From: Streptomyces chryseus
GTDB taxonomy: Bacteria > Actinomycetota > Actinomycetes > Streptomycetales > Streptomycetaceae
DNA: 64,000 bases
Reading direction: 5' to 3'
NCBI RefSeq assembly: GCF_014650755.1
Contig: NZ_BMVO01000017.1
Span: 62,001 to 126,000 of the forward strand
Position 1 is the first letter of the stretch. Each line of letters opens with the position of its first letter. The notes under the pieces are model-generated. The model saw only the letters and a program-made list of their open reading frames with translations, did not search any database and had not been told where the DNA came from. Shown here piece after piece: positions 52,704 to 61,069 of this stretch. Made by a program: the position numbers and the translations under genes.

Positions 52704-54215
52704 TTACTCGTACGCCGCGAACGCCTTCGTGAAGGCGAGCGGCTCCTGGAGGACCGAGCTGCACGTCGCGTCGGCCGTGCCCCGCGCCCCGCCCGGGCAC
52801 TGCTTGTCGCGGGTCGAGGACCACATGGACAGCCAGGCGATGCCCTTCTGCCGGGCGAACTCCACCAGCTGCGTCGCGTCGCCGACCGTGAAGATCTCCG
52901 TGGTGACGTCGTTGACGCCGATCATCGGGGTGACGGCGACCGTCCTCCACGCCTCCGCGTCCGACAGCCCGAGCACACCCTTGAGCTGGGCCTGCGTCGC
53001 CGTCGCCGCCTGGACGGCGTACGTGCCCATGTCGCCGCTGTACGCCGGCCCGTAGTCCATCGCCATGATGTCGACCGCGCTGATCCTGACACCGTTCCTC
53101 CGGGCGTCGGCGAGCAGGTCGACGCCCGGCTGGGTCAGCCCCTCGGGCATCACCGGCAGCGTGAACGACACGTCCAGGCCCGGGTGTTTCTTCTGCAGCT
53201 GCGCGATCGCCTTCGCCCGCCGCGCGTTCGCTCCCGTGTCCGGGAGCGCCGCGCCCTCGACGTCGAAGTCGACCTTGGTGAGCTTGTACGCGTCCACGAC
53301 CTTGCCGTACGCCGCCGCCAGCTCGTCGGCCGAGACGCAGTTGAGCGCGAGCTCACTGCCCGCCGCGCCGCCGAACGACACCCGTACGTCGCCGCCCTTG
53401 GCGCGCAGCGCCCCGATCTGCCCGGCGACCTTGTCGTCGGCCAGACCGGTCACACCGCCCCACAGCGGGGCGCAGCCGCCGCCCGAGGTGATGAAGGCCA
53501 GGTTGAACTCCTTCACGCCCGTCCTGGCGGCCGTGCCGACCAGGTCGTACGCCGGTTGCAGCGACGTGTCGACGTACGGCGCGAACTTCGCGCCCGTGGC
53601 CGCCGGCGGAGCGGTCGTGGGGGCGGACGTCGCCGACGGAGCCGTCGTCGGGGCCGCGCTCGTCGGGCGGGCGGTCGTGGGGGCCACGCTCGTGGGCTTC
53701 TGCGAGGGGGGCGCGGAGCCGGCCGGCGTCGGGCTCCCGGTGGGCCGGCCGCTCGGCCGGGGTGTGGCGCCGGGGTCGGCCGAGCACCGCACGTCGTCGA
53801 TCAGGCAGCCGGTGGGGTCACCGGCCGCGCCCTGCCCGTCGGCCGAGGCGACGAAGCCGACGGTCACCGACGCGCCGGGCGCCAGGTTCCCGGTCCAGCT
53901 CGCGGGCCGGACCGTCACACGGCGGCCGTCGACCGTGTGCTCGGCGTTCCACAGGGAGCCGATCCTCGTGCCCGCCGGCAGGTCGAATTCGAGCGTCCAG
54001 TCCGACCGGGCCCGGTCGGTGTCGTTGGTGACGACGTACTGGCCGGTGTATCCGCCGTTCCAGCCGCTGGTGCGGGTGTAGGCCGCGCCGACCGAGGCGG
54101 CCTGCGCCGTCCCGGTGACCGCGAACACCGCGCCCCCGGTCACCGCCGCGGCGACGACCGCGCCGAGCACCTTGGCCCTGCCGCTCGCCCTGCGCCGGTG
54201 CGTCATGCTGCTCAT
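52704..54215 (-). CDS. Secreted chitinase with CBM2 and GH18 domains
   Basis: A 503-residue exoenzyme. Signal peptide to about residue 40 (TGTAQA-ASVG). A CBM2 polysaccharide-binding domain follows at about 40-145, with surface Trp residues (SGWNGGYTGQYVV, SDWTLEFDLP) and two Cys. A Pro/Thr/Ser linker with TAPTT-like repeats covers about 155-205, then a GH18 barrel with the DxDxE motif in KVDFDVEG near 325. It probably cuts chitin. Its leftward transcription follows the adjacent two-component genes. ATG 54213-54215 is preferred; an ATG nine bases later is possible. No DasR site was seen upstream. Confidence 0.85.
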   Translation of the reverse strand: MSSMTHRRRASGRAKVLGAVVAAAVTGGAVFAVTGTAQAASVGAAYTRTSGWNGGYTGQYVVTNDTDRARSDWTLEFDLPAGTRIGSLWNAEHTVDGRRVTVRPASWTGNLAPGASVTVGFVASADGQGAAGDPTGCLIDDVRCSADPGATPRPSGRPTGSPTPAGSAPPSQKPTSVAPTTARPTSAAPTTAPSATSAPTTAPPAATGAKFAPYVDTSLQPAYDLVGTAARTGVKEFNLAFITSGGGCAPLWGGVTGLADDKVAGQIGALRAKGGDVRVSFGGAAGSELALNCVSADELAAAYGKVVDAYKLTKVDFDVEGAALPDTGANARRAKAIAQLQKKHPGLDVSFTLPVMPEGLTQPGVDLLADARRNGVRISAVDIMAMDYGPAYSGDMGTYAVQAATATQAQLKGVLGLSDAEAWRTVAVTPMIGVNDVTTEIFTVGDATQLVEFARQKGIAWLSMWSSTRDKQCPGGARGTADATCSSVLQEPLAFTKAFAAYE

Positions 54216-54389
54216 CGCGTGCCTGCCTCTGCGTGACGGGGACCCGGGGGGACGGCCCCGGGGGTACGGCGTGGGGGGACACGCCGTAGGGGTGCGGCAG
54301 CACGCTAGCGAGACCGAAACGGACAAATGCCCGGTTCGGTGCGGGGGTCGCGGATCTTAGGGCGCGGTTAAGGAAGGCATGGGGGCCCG

Positions 54390-55817
54390 TTAAAGCTTCA
54401 CGTCCGCGGCCCGCTTTCCCGCCCCGGTTCCGCGCTTGCGCCGCCCCAGCCGGTGACCGCCCCGGTCCCCCGCCGCACGCCGCCCGTCGAGCCCCAGCCC
54501 GATCCAGATACGGACCTCCGTACCGCCGAGCACCGAGTGCCCGATGCGTACGTCGCCGCCCGTCGACTCCGCGACCCGGCGCACGATGTCCAGGCCGAGG
54601 CCCGTGGACCCGTCCCTGCCACCGCTGTTGCCGCGCACCAGCGCCGCCTGCGGGTCGGAGATGCCGGGGCCCGCGTCCGAGACGAGGACGATGACGGCGT
54701 CGTCGCCGTTGTGCACGTCCACCGAGAACGCCGTGCCCACCGGGGTGTGGCGGAAGACGTTGCCCAGCAGCGCGTCGAGCGCGGCGGCCAGTTCGGGCCG
54801 GGCGACCGGGATGCGCACCGGACGCTCGACGCCCGCGAGCCGCACCTTCCGGCCCTCGTCCTCCGCCAGCGCCGACCAGAAGTCCATGCGTTCGCGTACG
54901 ACTTCGGACACGTCGCAGCCCGCGCCGGGGCCCGGGCCGACGGCTCCCTGCGTCTGGGACCGCTGGTCGCGCGCCGTACGGATGATGGTGTCGACCTCGC
55001 GCTCCAGCTGCTCGACCGCCGCCCTGGTCTGCTCGGCGGCCGGGCCCTCGCCCAGCGACGCGGCGTTCAGGCGCAGCACCGTCAACGGCGTGCGCAGCCG
55101 GTGGGAGAGGTCGGCGGCCAGCTCGCGCTCGTTGGCGAGGAGCTGGACCACCTGGTCGGCCATCGAGTTGAACGCGACGGCGGCGGACCGCAGTTCGGTC
55201 GGCCCCTCCTCGGGGACGCGGACGCCCAGGCGCCCCTCCCCCAGGTCGTGCGCGGCGCCCGCGAGCCGCTGGGCGGGCTGGACCATCCGTACGCCCAGCC
55301 GGTCCGCGACCGCCACCGAGCCCACGATCAGGGCGATCCCGACGCCCGCCAGCACGAGCCAGGCCGTGGCCACGCCGTTGCTGACGTCGCCCTCGGGCAC
55401 GAAGACCTCGACGACGGCGATCTTCCCGCTGGCGACGGCAGTGGGCTGGAGCAGCGCGAAGCCGCCCGTCACCTCCGAGATCGAGGCGCGGCCGATCCGC
55501 CGTGTGGTCTCCAGGTCCTGCTGCGCCGCCCGCCGCCGCCCGATCTCCAACGGCAGACTGCCCCGCTCGCCGGAGGCCGGGACGTGCACGGCCATGCGGC
55601 CCTCGATACCCACCTCGGTCGTCTGCACGGCCCGGTCGAGCGAGTCGCGGTCGGTGGTGATGGAGAGAGTGGGGCCGATGGTGGCGGCCCAGCGTTCGGC
55701 GTTGGAGAAGGCCCGGTCCCTCGCCATCTCCTTGATGACGAGTCCGAGCGGTACGGCGAAGGCCACCACGACCATCGCCGTGACGGCCAGGCTCACCTTG
55801 ACCAGCGCCCACCTCAT
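54390..55817 (-). CDS. Sensor histidine kinase
   Basis: A 475-residue membrane kinase. Two helices (about 7-27 and 175-200) flank an extracytoplasmic sensor, followed by HAMP, HisKA with phosphorylated His in LSHRLRTPLTVLRL near 245, and HATPase with N box LLGNVFRHTP, G1 SDAGPGIS and G2 GLGLDIV. Its ATG overlaps the response regulator stop (ATGA). Signal unknown. A secreted chitinase gene follows 174 bases downstream on the same strand, and chitinase genes are sometimes controlled by adjacent two-component pairs. Confidence 0.9.
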   Translation of the reverse strand: MRWALVKVSLAVTAMVVVAFAVPLGLVIKEMARDRAFSNAERWAATIGPTLSITTDRDSLDRAVQTTEVGIEGRMAVHVPASGERGSLPLEIGRRRAAQQDLETTRRIGRASISEVTGGFALLQPTAVASGKIAVVEVFVPEGDVSNGVATAWLVLAGVGIALIVGSVAVADRLGVRMVQPAQRLAGAAHDLGEGRLGVRVPEEGPTELRSAAVAFNSMADQVVQLLANERELAADLSHRLRTPLTVLRLNAASLGEGPAAEQTRAAVEQLEREVDTIIRTARDQRSQTQGAVGPGPGAGCDVSEVVRERMDFWSALAEDEGRKVRLAGVERPVRIPVARPELAAALDALLGNVFRHTPVGTAFSVDVHNGDDAVIVLVSDAGPGISDPQAALVRGNSGGRDGSTGLGLDIVRRVAESTGGDVRIGHSVLGGTEVRIWIGLGLDGRRAAGDRGGHRLGRRKRGTGAGKRAADVKL

Positions 55818-56503
55818 CGCGGCGGCTCCAGCTTCACGCCGACGCCGCGCAGGGTGTGCAGGTAGCGGGGGCTGGCCGCCGTCTCGCCGAGCTTGCGCCG
55901 CAGCCAGGACAGGTGCACGTCGATGGTCTGGTCGTCGCCGTAGCTCTGCTGCCACACCTCGGCGAGCAGTTCCTTGCGCGCCACGACGACCCCGGGCCGC
56001 CCCGCGAGGAAGGCGAGCAGGTCGAACTCCCGGCGCGTCAGGTCGAGCCGCGCCCCGTCCAGCTCCGCCTGCCTGCGCAGCGGGTCGATCGACAGACCGC
56101 CGACGCGGATCACCCGGGACGGCGGCTCGGCCCCCGCGACGGCGCGGGCGCGCCGCAGCACGGCGGCCATGCGGGCGGACAGGTGCTCGACCGAGAAGGG
56201 CTTGACGAGGTAGTCGTCGGCGCCGTCGTTGAGCAGCCGTACGATCTCCGCCTCGTCGTCACGCGCGGTGGCGATGATCACGGGTACGTCGGTGATGCCG
56301 CGCAGCATCTTGAGCGCCTCAGACCCGTCGAGGTCGGGCAGACCGAGGTCGAGCACCACCACGTCGAAACGGAAATGGGCGACCTCCCGCAGCGCCTCCA
56401 GTGCCGTACCGACGCTGCGCACCGTGTGGGTGGCTTCGGTCAGGTGCCGGATGAGGGCGGAACGTACGAACTGGTCGTCCTCGACCACGAGCACACTTGC
56501 CAT
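55814..56503 (-). CDS. OmpR-family response regulator
   Basis: A 229-residue regulator with a receiver domain (acidic EDD near residue 8, phospho-Asp in VVVLDLGLPDLDG near 50, Lys in LVKPFS near 100) and a C-terminal winged helix (about 130-225, ending YLHTLRGVGVKLEPPR). ATG 56501-56503 gives the typical MASVLVVEDD start. An in-frame GTG nine bases upstream is less likely. Coupled to the kinase gene. Confidence 0.92.
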   Translation of the reverse strand: MASVLVVEDDQFVRSALIRHLTEATHTVRSVGTALEALREVAHFRFDVVVLDLGLPDLDGSEALKMLRGITDVPVIIATARDDEAEIVRLLNDGADDYLVKPFSVEHLSARMAAVLRRARAVAGAEPPSRVIRVGGLSIDPLRRQAELDGARLDLTRREFDLLAFLAGRPGVVVARKELLAEVWQQSYGDDQTIDVHLSWLRRKLGETAASPRYLHTLRGVGVKLEPPR

Positions 56504-56580
56504 GGGCGGCACCGTACGCCATACGGGGGATGCCGGTCCCCCTGGGACGGGGGTGGGGCGGGTGGTGCAGTATGGCCCCG

Positions 56581-57165
56581 ATGCAACGAGGATTCGTACA
56601 CGCCGTCGCGTGGTCGCTCGCCACGGGCGCGGCGGTCACGCTGTCGTGGTGGGGCGTGCACACGGTCATGTCGGGGACGGCGTACGACCCTCCGCAGGCG
56701 CTTCCGATCCCGACCGACCTGCCCGCGAAGAGCGGATCCGCCCAGGGCGCGAAGCCGCAGGCGTCGTCGACGCGGCGGCCCGGTGGCGACGGCGACGAGA
56801 AGGCGTCCGCGCCGCCCGAGCGTGCGAAGTCGCCCGCCCGCAGCCCGGCCGGCCGGAGCAGCCCTCCCCCGAGCAGTACGCCGGACCCGCCCGGCGGCCC
56901 GTCGGGCCCCGGGGCCCGGCCGAGCACTGCGGCGGGCGCGAACGGCCAGGTCAAGAGCTACAGCACCGACGGCGGCCGGGTCACGTTCGACCTCGGTGAC
57001 ACCTCCGCCACGCTGGTCTCGGCGACGCCGGCCACCGGCTGGTCGATGCAGGTCTGGAAGGACCCGAACTGGATCCGCGTCGAGTTCAGGGCGGGCACGG
57101 CGAACGTCTCGGTCTTCTGCACCTGGCACGACCACGCGCCGAAGGTCGAGATCGTGGAGTCCTGA
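56581..57165 (+). CDS. Secreted or membrane-anchored hypothetical protein
   Basis: A 194-residue protein with one N-terminal membrane helix (HAVAWSLATGAAVTLSWWGV), a disordered Pro/Ser/Ala-rich stretch (about 45-120) and a compact C-terminal domain of about 70 residues (VTFDLGDTSATLVSATPATG, then NWIRVEFRAGTANVSVFC). No domain recognised. Divergent from the response regulator gene with 77 bases between. An in-frame ATG nine bases upstream is an alternative start. Confidence 0.65.
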   Translation: MQRGFVHAVAWSLATGAAVTLSWWGVHTVMSGTAYDPPQALPIPTDLPAKSGSAQGAKPQASSTRRPGGDGDEKASAPPERAKSPARSPAGRSSPPPSSTPDPPGGPSGPGARPSTAAGANGQVKSYSTDGGRVTFDLGDTSATLVSATPATGWSMQVWKDPNWIRVEFRAGTANVSVFCTWHDHAPKVEIVES

Positions 57166-57174
57166 CCGTTCGCG

Positions 57175-58041
57175 TCAGTGGAAGGCGGACGGCGGCGGCT
57201 GCGGCGAGGGCCGCGCGCTCGCGTCGGTGACGACGGCCGCGCCCCCGGTGAAGTCGGCCAGCCCCCGGCCGTGTTCCACCCGCCCCGGGTGCGGGTCGGT
57301 CGCGATGCGCCGGGTCCACTCGGCGAGCGGCAGCGTACGGTCCGACGCCAGCAGCACCGCGTTGCCGAAGCGGCGGCCGCGCAGCACGGCCGGGTCCGCG
57401 GCCAGGGCGAGCTCGGGCCAGACACTCCCCGCGGTGGCGATCTGGCCGCGCAGGTAGGTGAGCGGCGGGCCGTCCGCGAGGTTGGCGGCGTAGAAACCCC
57501 CGGGCTTGAGCGCCCTGCGTACGTCGGCGAGGAATTCGGCGCTGGTGAGGTGTCCGGGCGTACGGGCGCCGCCGAACACGTCCGCGACGACCAGGTCCGC
57601 CCAGCCGTCCGGGACCTTGCCGAGGCCGGCGCGGGCGTCGAGGGAGCGGACCCGCACCCGGGCCTGGGCGTCCAGCGGGAGTTCCCTGCGCACGAACTGG
57701 ACGAGCGCCGCGTCCAGCTCCACGATCTGCTGGGTGGAGCGGGGCCGGGTGGCGGCGGCGTACCGGGCCAGGGTGAAGGCTCCTCCGCCCAGGTGCAGGA
57801 CGTGGACGGGCTGTCCCGGCGGGGCGGTGAGGTCGATGATGTGGCCGAGCCTGCGCTGGTACGCGAAGTCGAGGTGGGACGGGTCGTCCAGGTCCACGTG
57901 GGACTGCGGGGCGCCGTCGATCAGGAGGGTCCAGGCGCGCGGGCGGTCCCGGTCGGGTATCAGCTCGGCGAATCCGCCGTCGACCTGTGCGACGACGGGC
58001 TCGGGGGCGGCGCGTTCGCGCCGCTTGTTGGTCTTTGCCAC
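57175..58041 (-). CDS. Spermidine-synthase-like methyltransferase
   Basis: A 288-residue soluble protein with the Rossmann core of spermidine synthases: nucleotide-binding loop VLHLGGGAFTLARY near residue 81, acidic IVELDAAL near 105 and ADLVVADVFGGARTPGHLT near 150. The tetramerisation N-domain is short and the polyamine-site Asp residues are not all evident, so substrates other than putrescine are likely. GTG start at 58039-58041. Convergent with the preceding secreted-protein gene, nine bases apart. Confidence 0.75.
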   Translation of the reverse strand: MAKTNKRRERAAPEPVVAQVDGGFAELIPDRDRPRAWTLLIDGAPQSHVDLDDPSHLDFAYQRRLGHIIDLTAPPGQPVHVLHLGGGAFTLARYAAATRPRSTQQIVELDAALVQFVRRELPLDAQARVRVRSLDARAGLGKVPDGWADLVVADVFGGARTPGHLTSAEFLADVRRALKPGGFYAANLADGPPLTYLRGQIATAGSVWPELALAADPAVLRGRRFGNAVLLASDRTLPLAEWTRRIATDPHPGRVEHGRGLADFTGGAAVVTDASARPSPQPPPSAFH

Positions 58042-58087
58042 GCAGCCAGTATCGGCCGCGCGGATCCCCGCGCTCTCCGGTGGGGCC

Positions 58088-58591
58088 TCAGCGCACGCGG
58101 TCGGCCGCTTCGATGAGCCGGGCCGCCTCGCCGAGCGCGGCTCTGAGCACGGCCGGGTCGGTGACCGGGCCGGTGTCGGTCGGCGGCAGCAGCCAGCCGG
58201 TCCCGGTGACCGGCGGCTCCGGGACCAGCCGCGGGGCGTCCGCCCCGATGTCGCCGGCCAGGACGGCCGGGATGCGCAGGCCGCGCCCGGAGGTCCGCGT
58301 GCAGGCGCTGCCCGGCAGGTCCCAGCCGTCGGCGGTGCCGGGGGGCACCAGGAAGCCGAGAGTGGCGCAGGACCCGTCGTGCAGGACGGGGCCGACGGCG
58401 GGGGCGGCGGCCCGGCGGAGGATGTCCACCGCTTCGAGGCCCTGGCGCACCGGCACGGTCACCAGGTCGCACGGCTCGGCGCCCGCGTGCTCGGCGGGAG
58501 GGGGTACGGCGCTGAAGTCCTGGCTGGGCCGGTGCTGAGCCGTTGACCGTGATCCTGCCCGTGAGCCCGTCCGTGCGCCGCTGATCTGCAT
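58088..58591 (-). CDS. Hypothetical protein
   Basis: A 167-residue soluble protein starting MQISGARTGSRAGSRSTAQH, Pro/Ala-rich, with two Cys (DGSCATLGF, PGSACTRT) and VTGTGWLLPPTDTG near the end. Faint resemblance to fragments of prim-pol-like proteins was considered but is not convincing. It is 46 bases upstream of the spermidine-synthase-like gene on the same strand and divergent from the NsdA-like regulator. Confidence 0.5.
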   Translation of the reverse strand: MQISGARTGSRAGSRSTAQHRPSQDFSAVPPPAEHAGAEPCDLVTVPVRQGLEAVDILRRAAAPAVGPVLHDGSCATLGFLVPPGTADGWDLPGSACTRTSGRGLRIPAVLAGDIGADAPRLVPEPPVTGTGWLLPPTDTGPVTDPAVLRAALGEAARLIEAADRVR

Positions 58592-58624
58592 GTCGGCCTC
58601 CAACAAGGGAACCCCTCCTCGCTC

Positions 58625-58647
58625 GAGTGGGAGCCGCGCTCCCACTC
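58625..58647. promoter_or_regulatory. Inverted repeat between hypothetical and NsdA-like genes
   Basis: Ten-base perfect arms GAGTGGGAGC and GCTCCCACTC flank a CGC centre. It lies 34 bases upstream of the leftward hypothetical gene and about 180 before the rightward regulator. It resembles a CebR box split by three bases, so is not expected to bind CebR. A shared operator is possible. Confidence 0.45.
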
Positions 58648-58829
58648 CTCATGGTTCAACGCGCGGCGCTGTCAACGGCTACGGCGCCGCGCCGCCGCAA
58701 AGGATGGCAGTTCATGGCAGATCGTGGGTGAGATACCCCGTTTGTAGCGAAACCCCGCGTGTTCGCGTCGTCACAGCCGGTACGTTTTTGCTCCGCCGAA
58801 GCACGCGAACCTTGCGGGAGGTCTTGGCC

Positions 58830-60173
58830 ATGCCGAACAACGACTTCCGCCGACTGCGAGGGTCTCGTTCACCGGCCGAATTCGCCGCCGCCGTCCGCAG
58901 GGCGGCGCGTGAGATCGGTGAACAGGTCGCATGCGACGCCCGCTACATCGGGCGCGTCGAGGCCGGCGAGATCCGCTGTCCCAACTACGCGTACGAGCGC
59001 GTCTTCCTGTACATGTTCCCCGGTCTGACGCTGGCGGACCTGGGCTTCTCGGCCCGCGAAACGGTACGTGGCAGGGGGGCGCGCACCACCACGACCCCTA
59101 TCCACAGCGACGAGGAGAGCGACGTGCTGCGTCGCGCGTTCATGACGAGCGGCACCGCCACGATGGCGGCCGCATCCCTGGGTCTCGGCACCGCGCCGGG
59201 AGCCTCCGCCACCGCCCGCGCGCCCGTCGCGGACGTGTCCGGTACGCCGGGCACGTACCGCCGGGTCGGCGAGGCCGAGGTGAGCGCCGTGGAGGACGCG
59301 GTGCGCCAGATCCGGCTGCTCGACGACCGGCACGGCGCCGACGGCCTCTACAAACGGGCCGGACAGCCGCTGCGCACCGCCTACGCCCTGCTCGACGCGA
59401 GTACGACGTCCCGCGGGTCCATGGCCGACCGGCTGCACACCGGCGCCGGCGAGCTGGCCCTCTCGGTGGGCTGGCTCGCGCACGACTCGGGCCGCTTCGA
59501 CGACGCCCGCTCGCACTACGCGGAGGCGCTGGCGACGGCCCGGGTGGCCGGTGACCCGGCTCTGGAGGCGCACGCGTTCAGTAACTCGGCGTTCCTCGCG
59601 CGCGACACCGGACGGCCGCGCGAGGCGGTGCGGGCGGCCCAGGCCGGGCAGCGCGCGGCGCGGCTGGTGGCGTCGCCCCGGCTGCTGTCGCTGCTCACCC
59701 TGCGCGAGGCCGGCGGCTGGGCCGGGCTCGGTGACCGTTCGGGCTGCGAACAGGCGCTCGCCTGCGCCAAGGCCCTCTTCGAGCGCGGCACCAAAGAGGC
59801 CGATCCCGAGTGGATGAGCTTCTTCGGGGAGGCGGAACTGGAGGGCCTGGAGGCGCAGTGCTGGTCCGCGCTGGGCGACTGGGCGCGCGCGGCGCGGCAC
59901 GCCCGGCGCGCGGCGGCCCTCCAGGACCCCCACTTCACCCGGAATCTGGCCCTCTACAGCGCGGAACTCGCCGACGACCTGGCCCGCGCCGGGGCTCCGG
60001 ACGAGGCGGCGGCGGTGGGCGAGGGCGTGCTGGACCTGCTGGAGGAGGTCCAGTCGTCGCGCGTACGGACGATGCTGTCGGAGACGACCCGCGTCCTGCT
60101 GCCGCACCGCCGGTCGCCGTCGGTGTCCCCGTTCCTGACCCGGCACGCGGACACCTCGCGCAGCAGCGCGTGA
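58830..60173 (+). CDS. NsdA/NsdB-like regulatory protein with helical repeats
   Basis: A 447-residue protein. The N-terminus (about 1-75: FRRLRGSRSPAEFAAAVRRA, then DARYIGRVEAGEIRCPNYAY) is an XRE-like helix-turn-helix of the type seen in NsdA, a negative regulator of streptomycete development and antibiotics. A short hydrophobic Ala/Gly stretch (about 110-135) follows, then a long helical region with TPR-like text (RFDDARSHYAEALATARVAG near 215). GGGAGG precedes ATG 58830. Naming as NsdA family is from memory of the N-terminal text, not a comparison. Confidence 0.65.
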   Translation: MPNNDFRRLRGSRSPAEFAAAVRRAAREIGEQVACDARYIGRVEAGEIRCPNYAYERVFLYMFPGLTLADLGFSARETVRGRGARTTTTPIHSDEESDVLRRAFMTSGTATMAAASLGLGTAPGASATARAPVADVSGTPGTYRRVGEAEVSAVEDAVRQIRLLDDRHGADGLYKRAGQPLRTAYALLDASTTSRGSMADRLHTGAGELALSVGWLAHDSGRFDDARSHYAEALATARVAGDPALEAHAFSNSAFLARDTGRPREAVRAAQAGQRAARLVASPRLLSLLTLREAGGWAGLGDRSGCEQALACAKALFERGTKEADPEWMSFFGEAELEGLEAQCWSALGDWARAARHARRAAALQDPHFTRNLALYSAELADDLARAGAPDEAAAVGEGVLDLLEEVQSSRVRTMLSETTRVLLPHRRSPSVSPFLTRHADTSRSSA

Positions 60174-60176
60174 CCC

Positions 60177-60198
60177 CCCGCCCCGGCTGCGGGGCGGG
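60177..60198. terminator. Hairpin between convergent genes
   Basis: Nine-base arms CCCGCCCCG and CGGGGCGGG with a four-base loop, four bases after the NsdA-like stop and before the leftward phosphatase end. Confidence 0.7.
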
Positions 60199-60246
60199 TG
60201 AGCCGACCCGGGGGAAGGGAGCGGGCGGGACCGGGCCGGGCGCGGG

Positions 60247-60843
60247 TCAGCCCGCGAGGTGGCCGGTGTCGTTCCAGCGCTCGATCGCCGGGTCGCCGTA
60301 CGCCCACCCGAGGACCGACAGGGACGTCGGGTCCAGCCGGATGCGGGCGGCGAACGACACGTCCAGGCCGAGCCAGCGGGCACCGAGCGCCCGCAGGATG
60401 TGGCCGTGCGCGAAGATCAGGGCGTCGCGGTCGGCCGAGTGCGCCCAGGCGATGACCTCGTCCGCGCGGTCCGAGAGCTGCTGAAGGGTCTCGCCGTCCG
60501 GCACCCCGTCGCGCCAGATGAACCAGTCGGCCTGCCGCTGCTTGATCTCGGGGGGCGTCAGGCCCTCGTACGCCCCGTAGTCCCACTCCATCAGCGCGTC
60601 CCACTCCTGCGCGCGGTCGCCGAACCCGGCGATCGCGCAGGTCTCGCTCGCCCGCCGGAGGGGGCTCGTGCGCACCTCGGCGTCCGGGAGGCCGTCGAGC
60701 GGCGCCCGGTGCAGACGCTCGCCGAGCAGCTTCGCGCCGCGGCGGCCCTCGTCCAGCAGGGGGATGTCGGTCCTGCCGGTGTGCCTCCCGGACAGGGACC
60801 ATTCCGTCTGTCCGTGCCGGGCCAGCAGGATGCGCGGTGCCAT
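60247..60843 (-). CDS. Histidine phosphatase family protein
   Basis: A 198-residue phosphoglycerate-mutase-like enzyme. The catalytic RHG is in LLARHGQTEWSLSGRHTGRT near residue 8, a second Arg in SPLRRASET near 60, Glu in EWDYGAYEGLT near 82 and the second His in FAHGHILR near 150. It is likely a phosphatase on a small substrate. A start at ATG 60843 fits the motif position and has GGGAG upstream. Confidence 0.88.
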   Translation of the reverse strand: MAPRILLARHGQTEWSLSGRHTGRTDIPLLDEGRRGAKLLGERLHRAPLDGLPDAEVRTSPLRRASETCAIAGFGDRAQEWDALMEWDYGAYEGLTPPEIKQRQADWFIWRDGVPDGETLQQLSDRADEVIAWAHSADRDALIFAHGHILRALGARWLGLDVSFAARIRLDPTSLSVLGWAYGDPAIERWNDTGHLAG

Positions 60844-61069
60844 GACGATGTCTCCCTGGACGGTGCGAAGGGGGCGTGCTGCGGGTCTCGTACGGAGCGG
60901 TTCACGGGCGGACCGCGCCGTCCGCACCATCATCGCGCACCGGACGGGCGGGCAACCTCCGGGGCGATTTCCACGTCAACCTACTCGCGCACCCGGTGCG
61001 CACACCTGTTCTCGTACACCGTACGGTTGAAAGGGTGGCCAGTCAGCCCGTAGGCCGCACATCAGACAA

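Noticed and set aside
58088..58591. Prim-pol (DNA primase/polymerase) fragment
   Set aside because: Resemblance is limited to a few Gly/Pro-rich phrases; no catalytic Asp/His pattern is visible, so the gene is left as hypothetical.
58625..58647. A third CebR box
   Set aside because: Arms resemble the CebR half-site but are separated by three extra bases, which would break the symmetry recognised by CebR.
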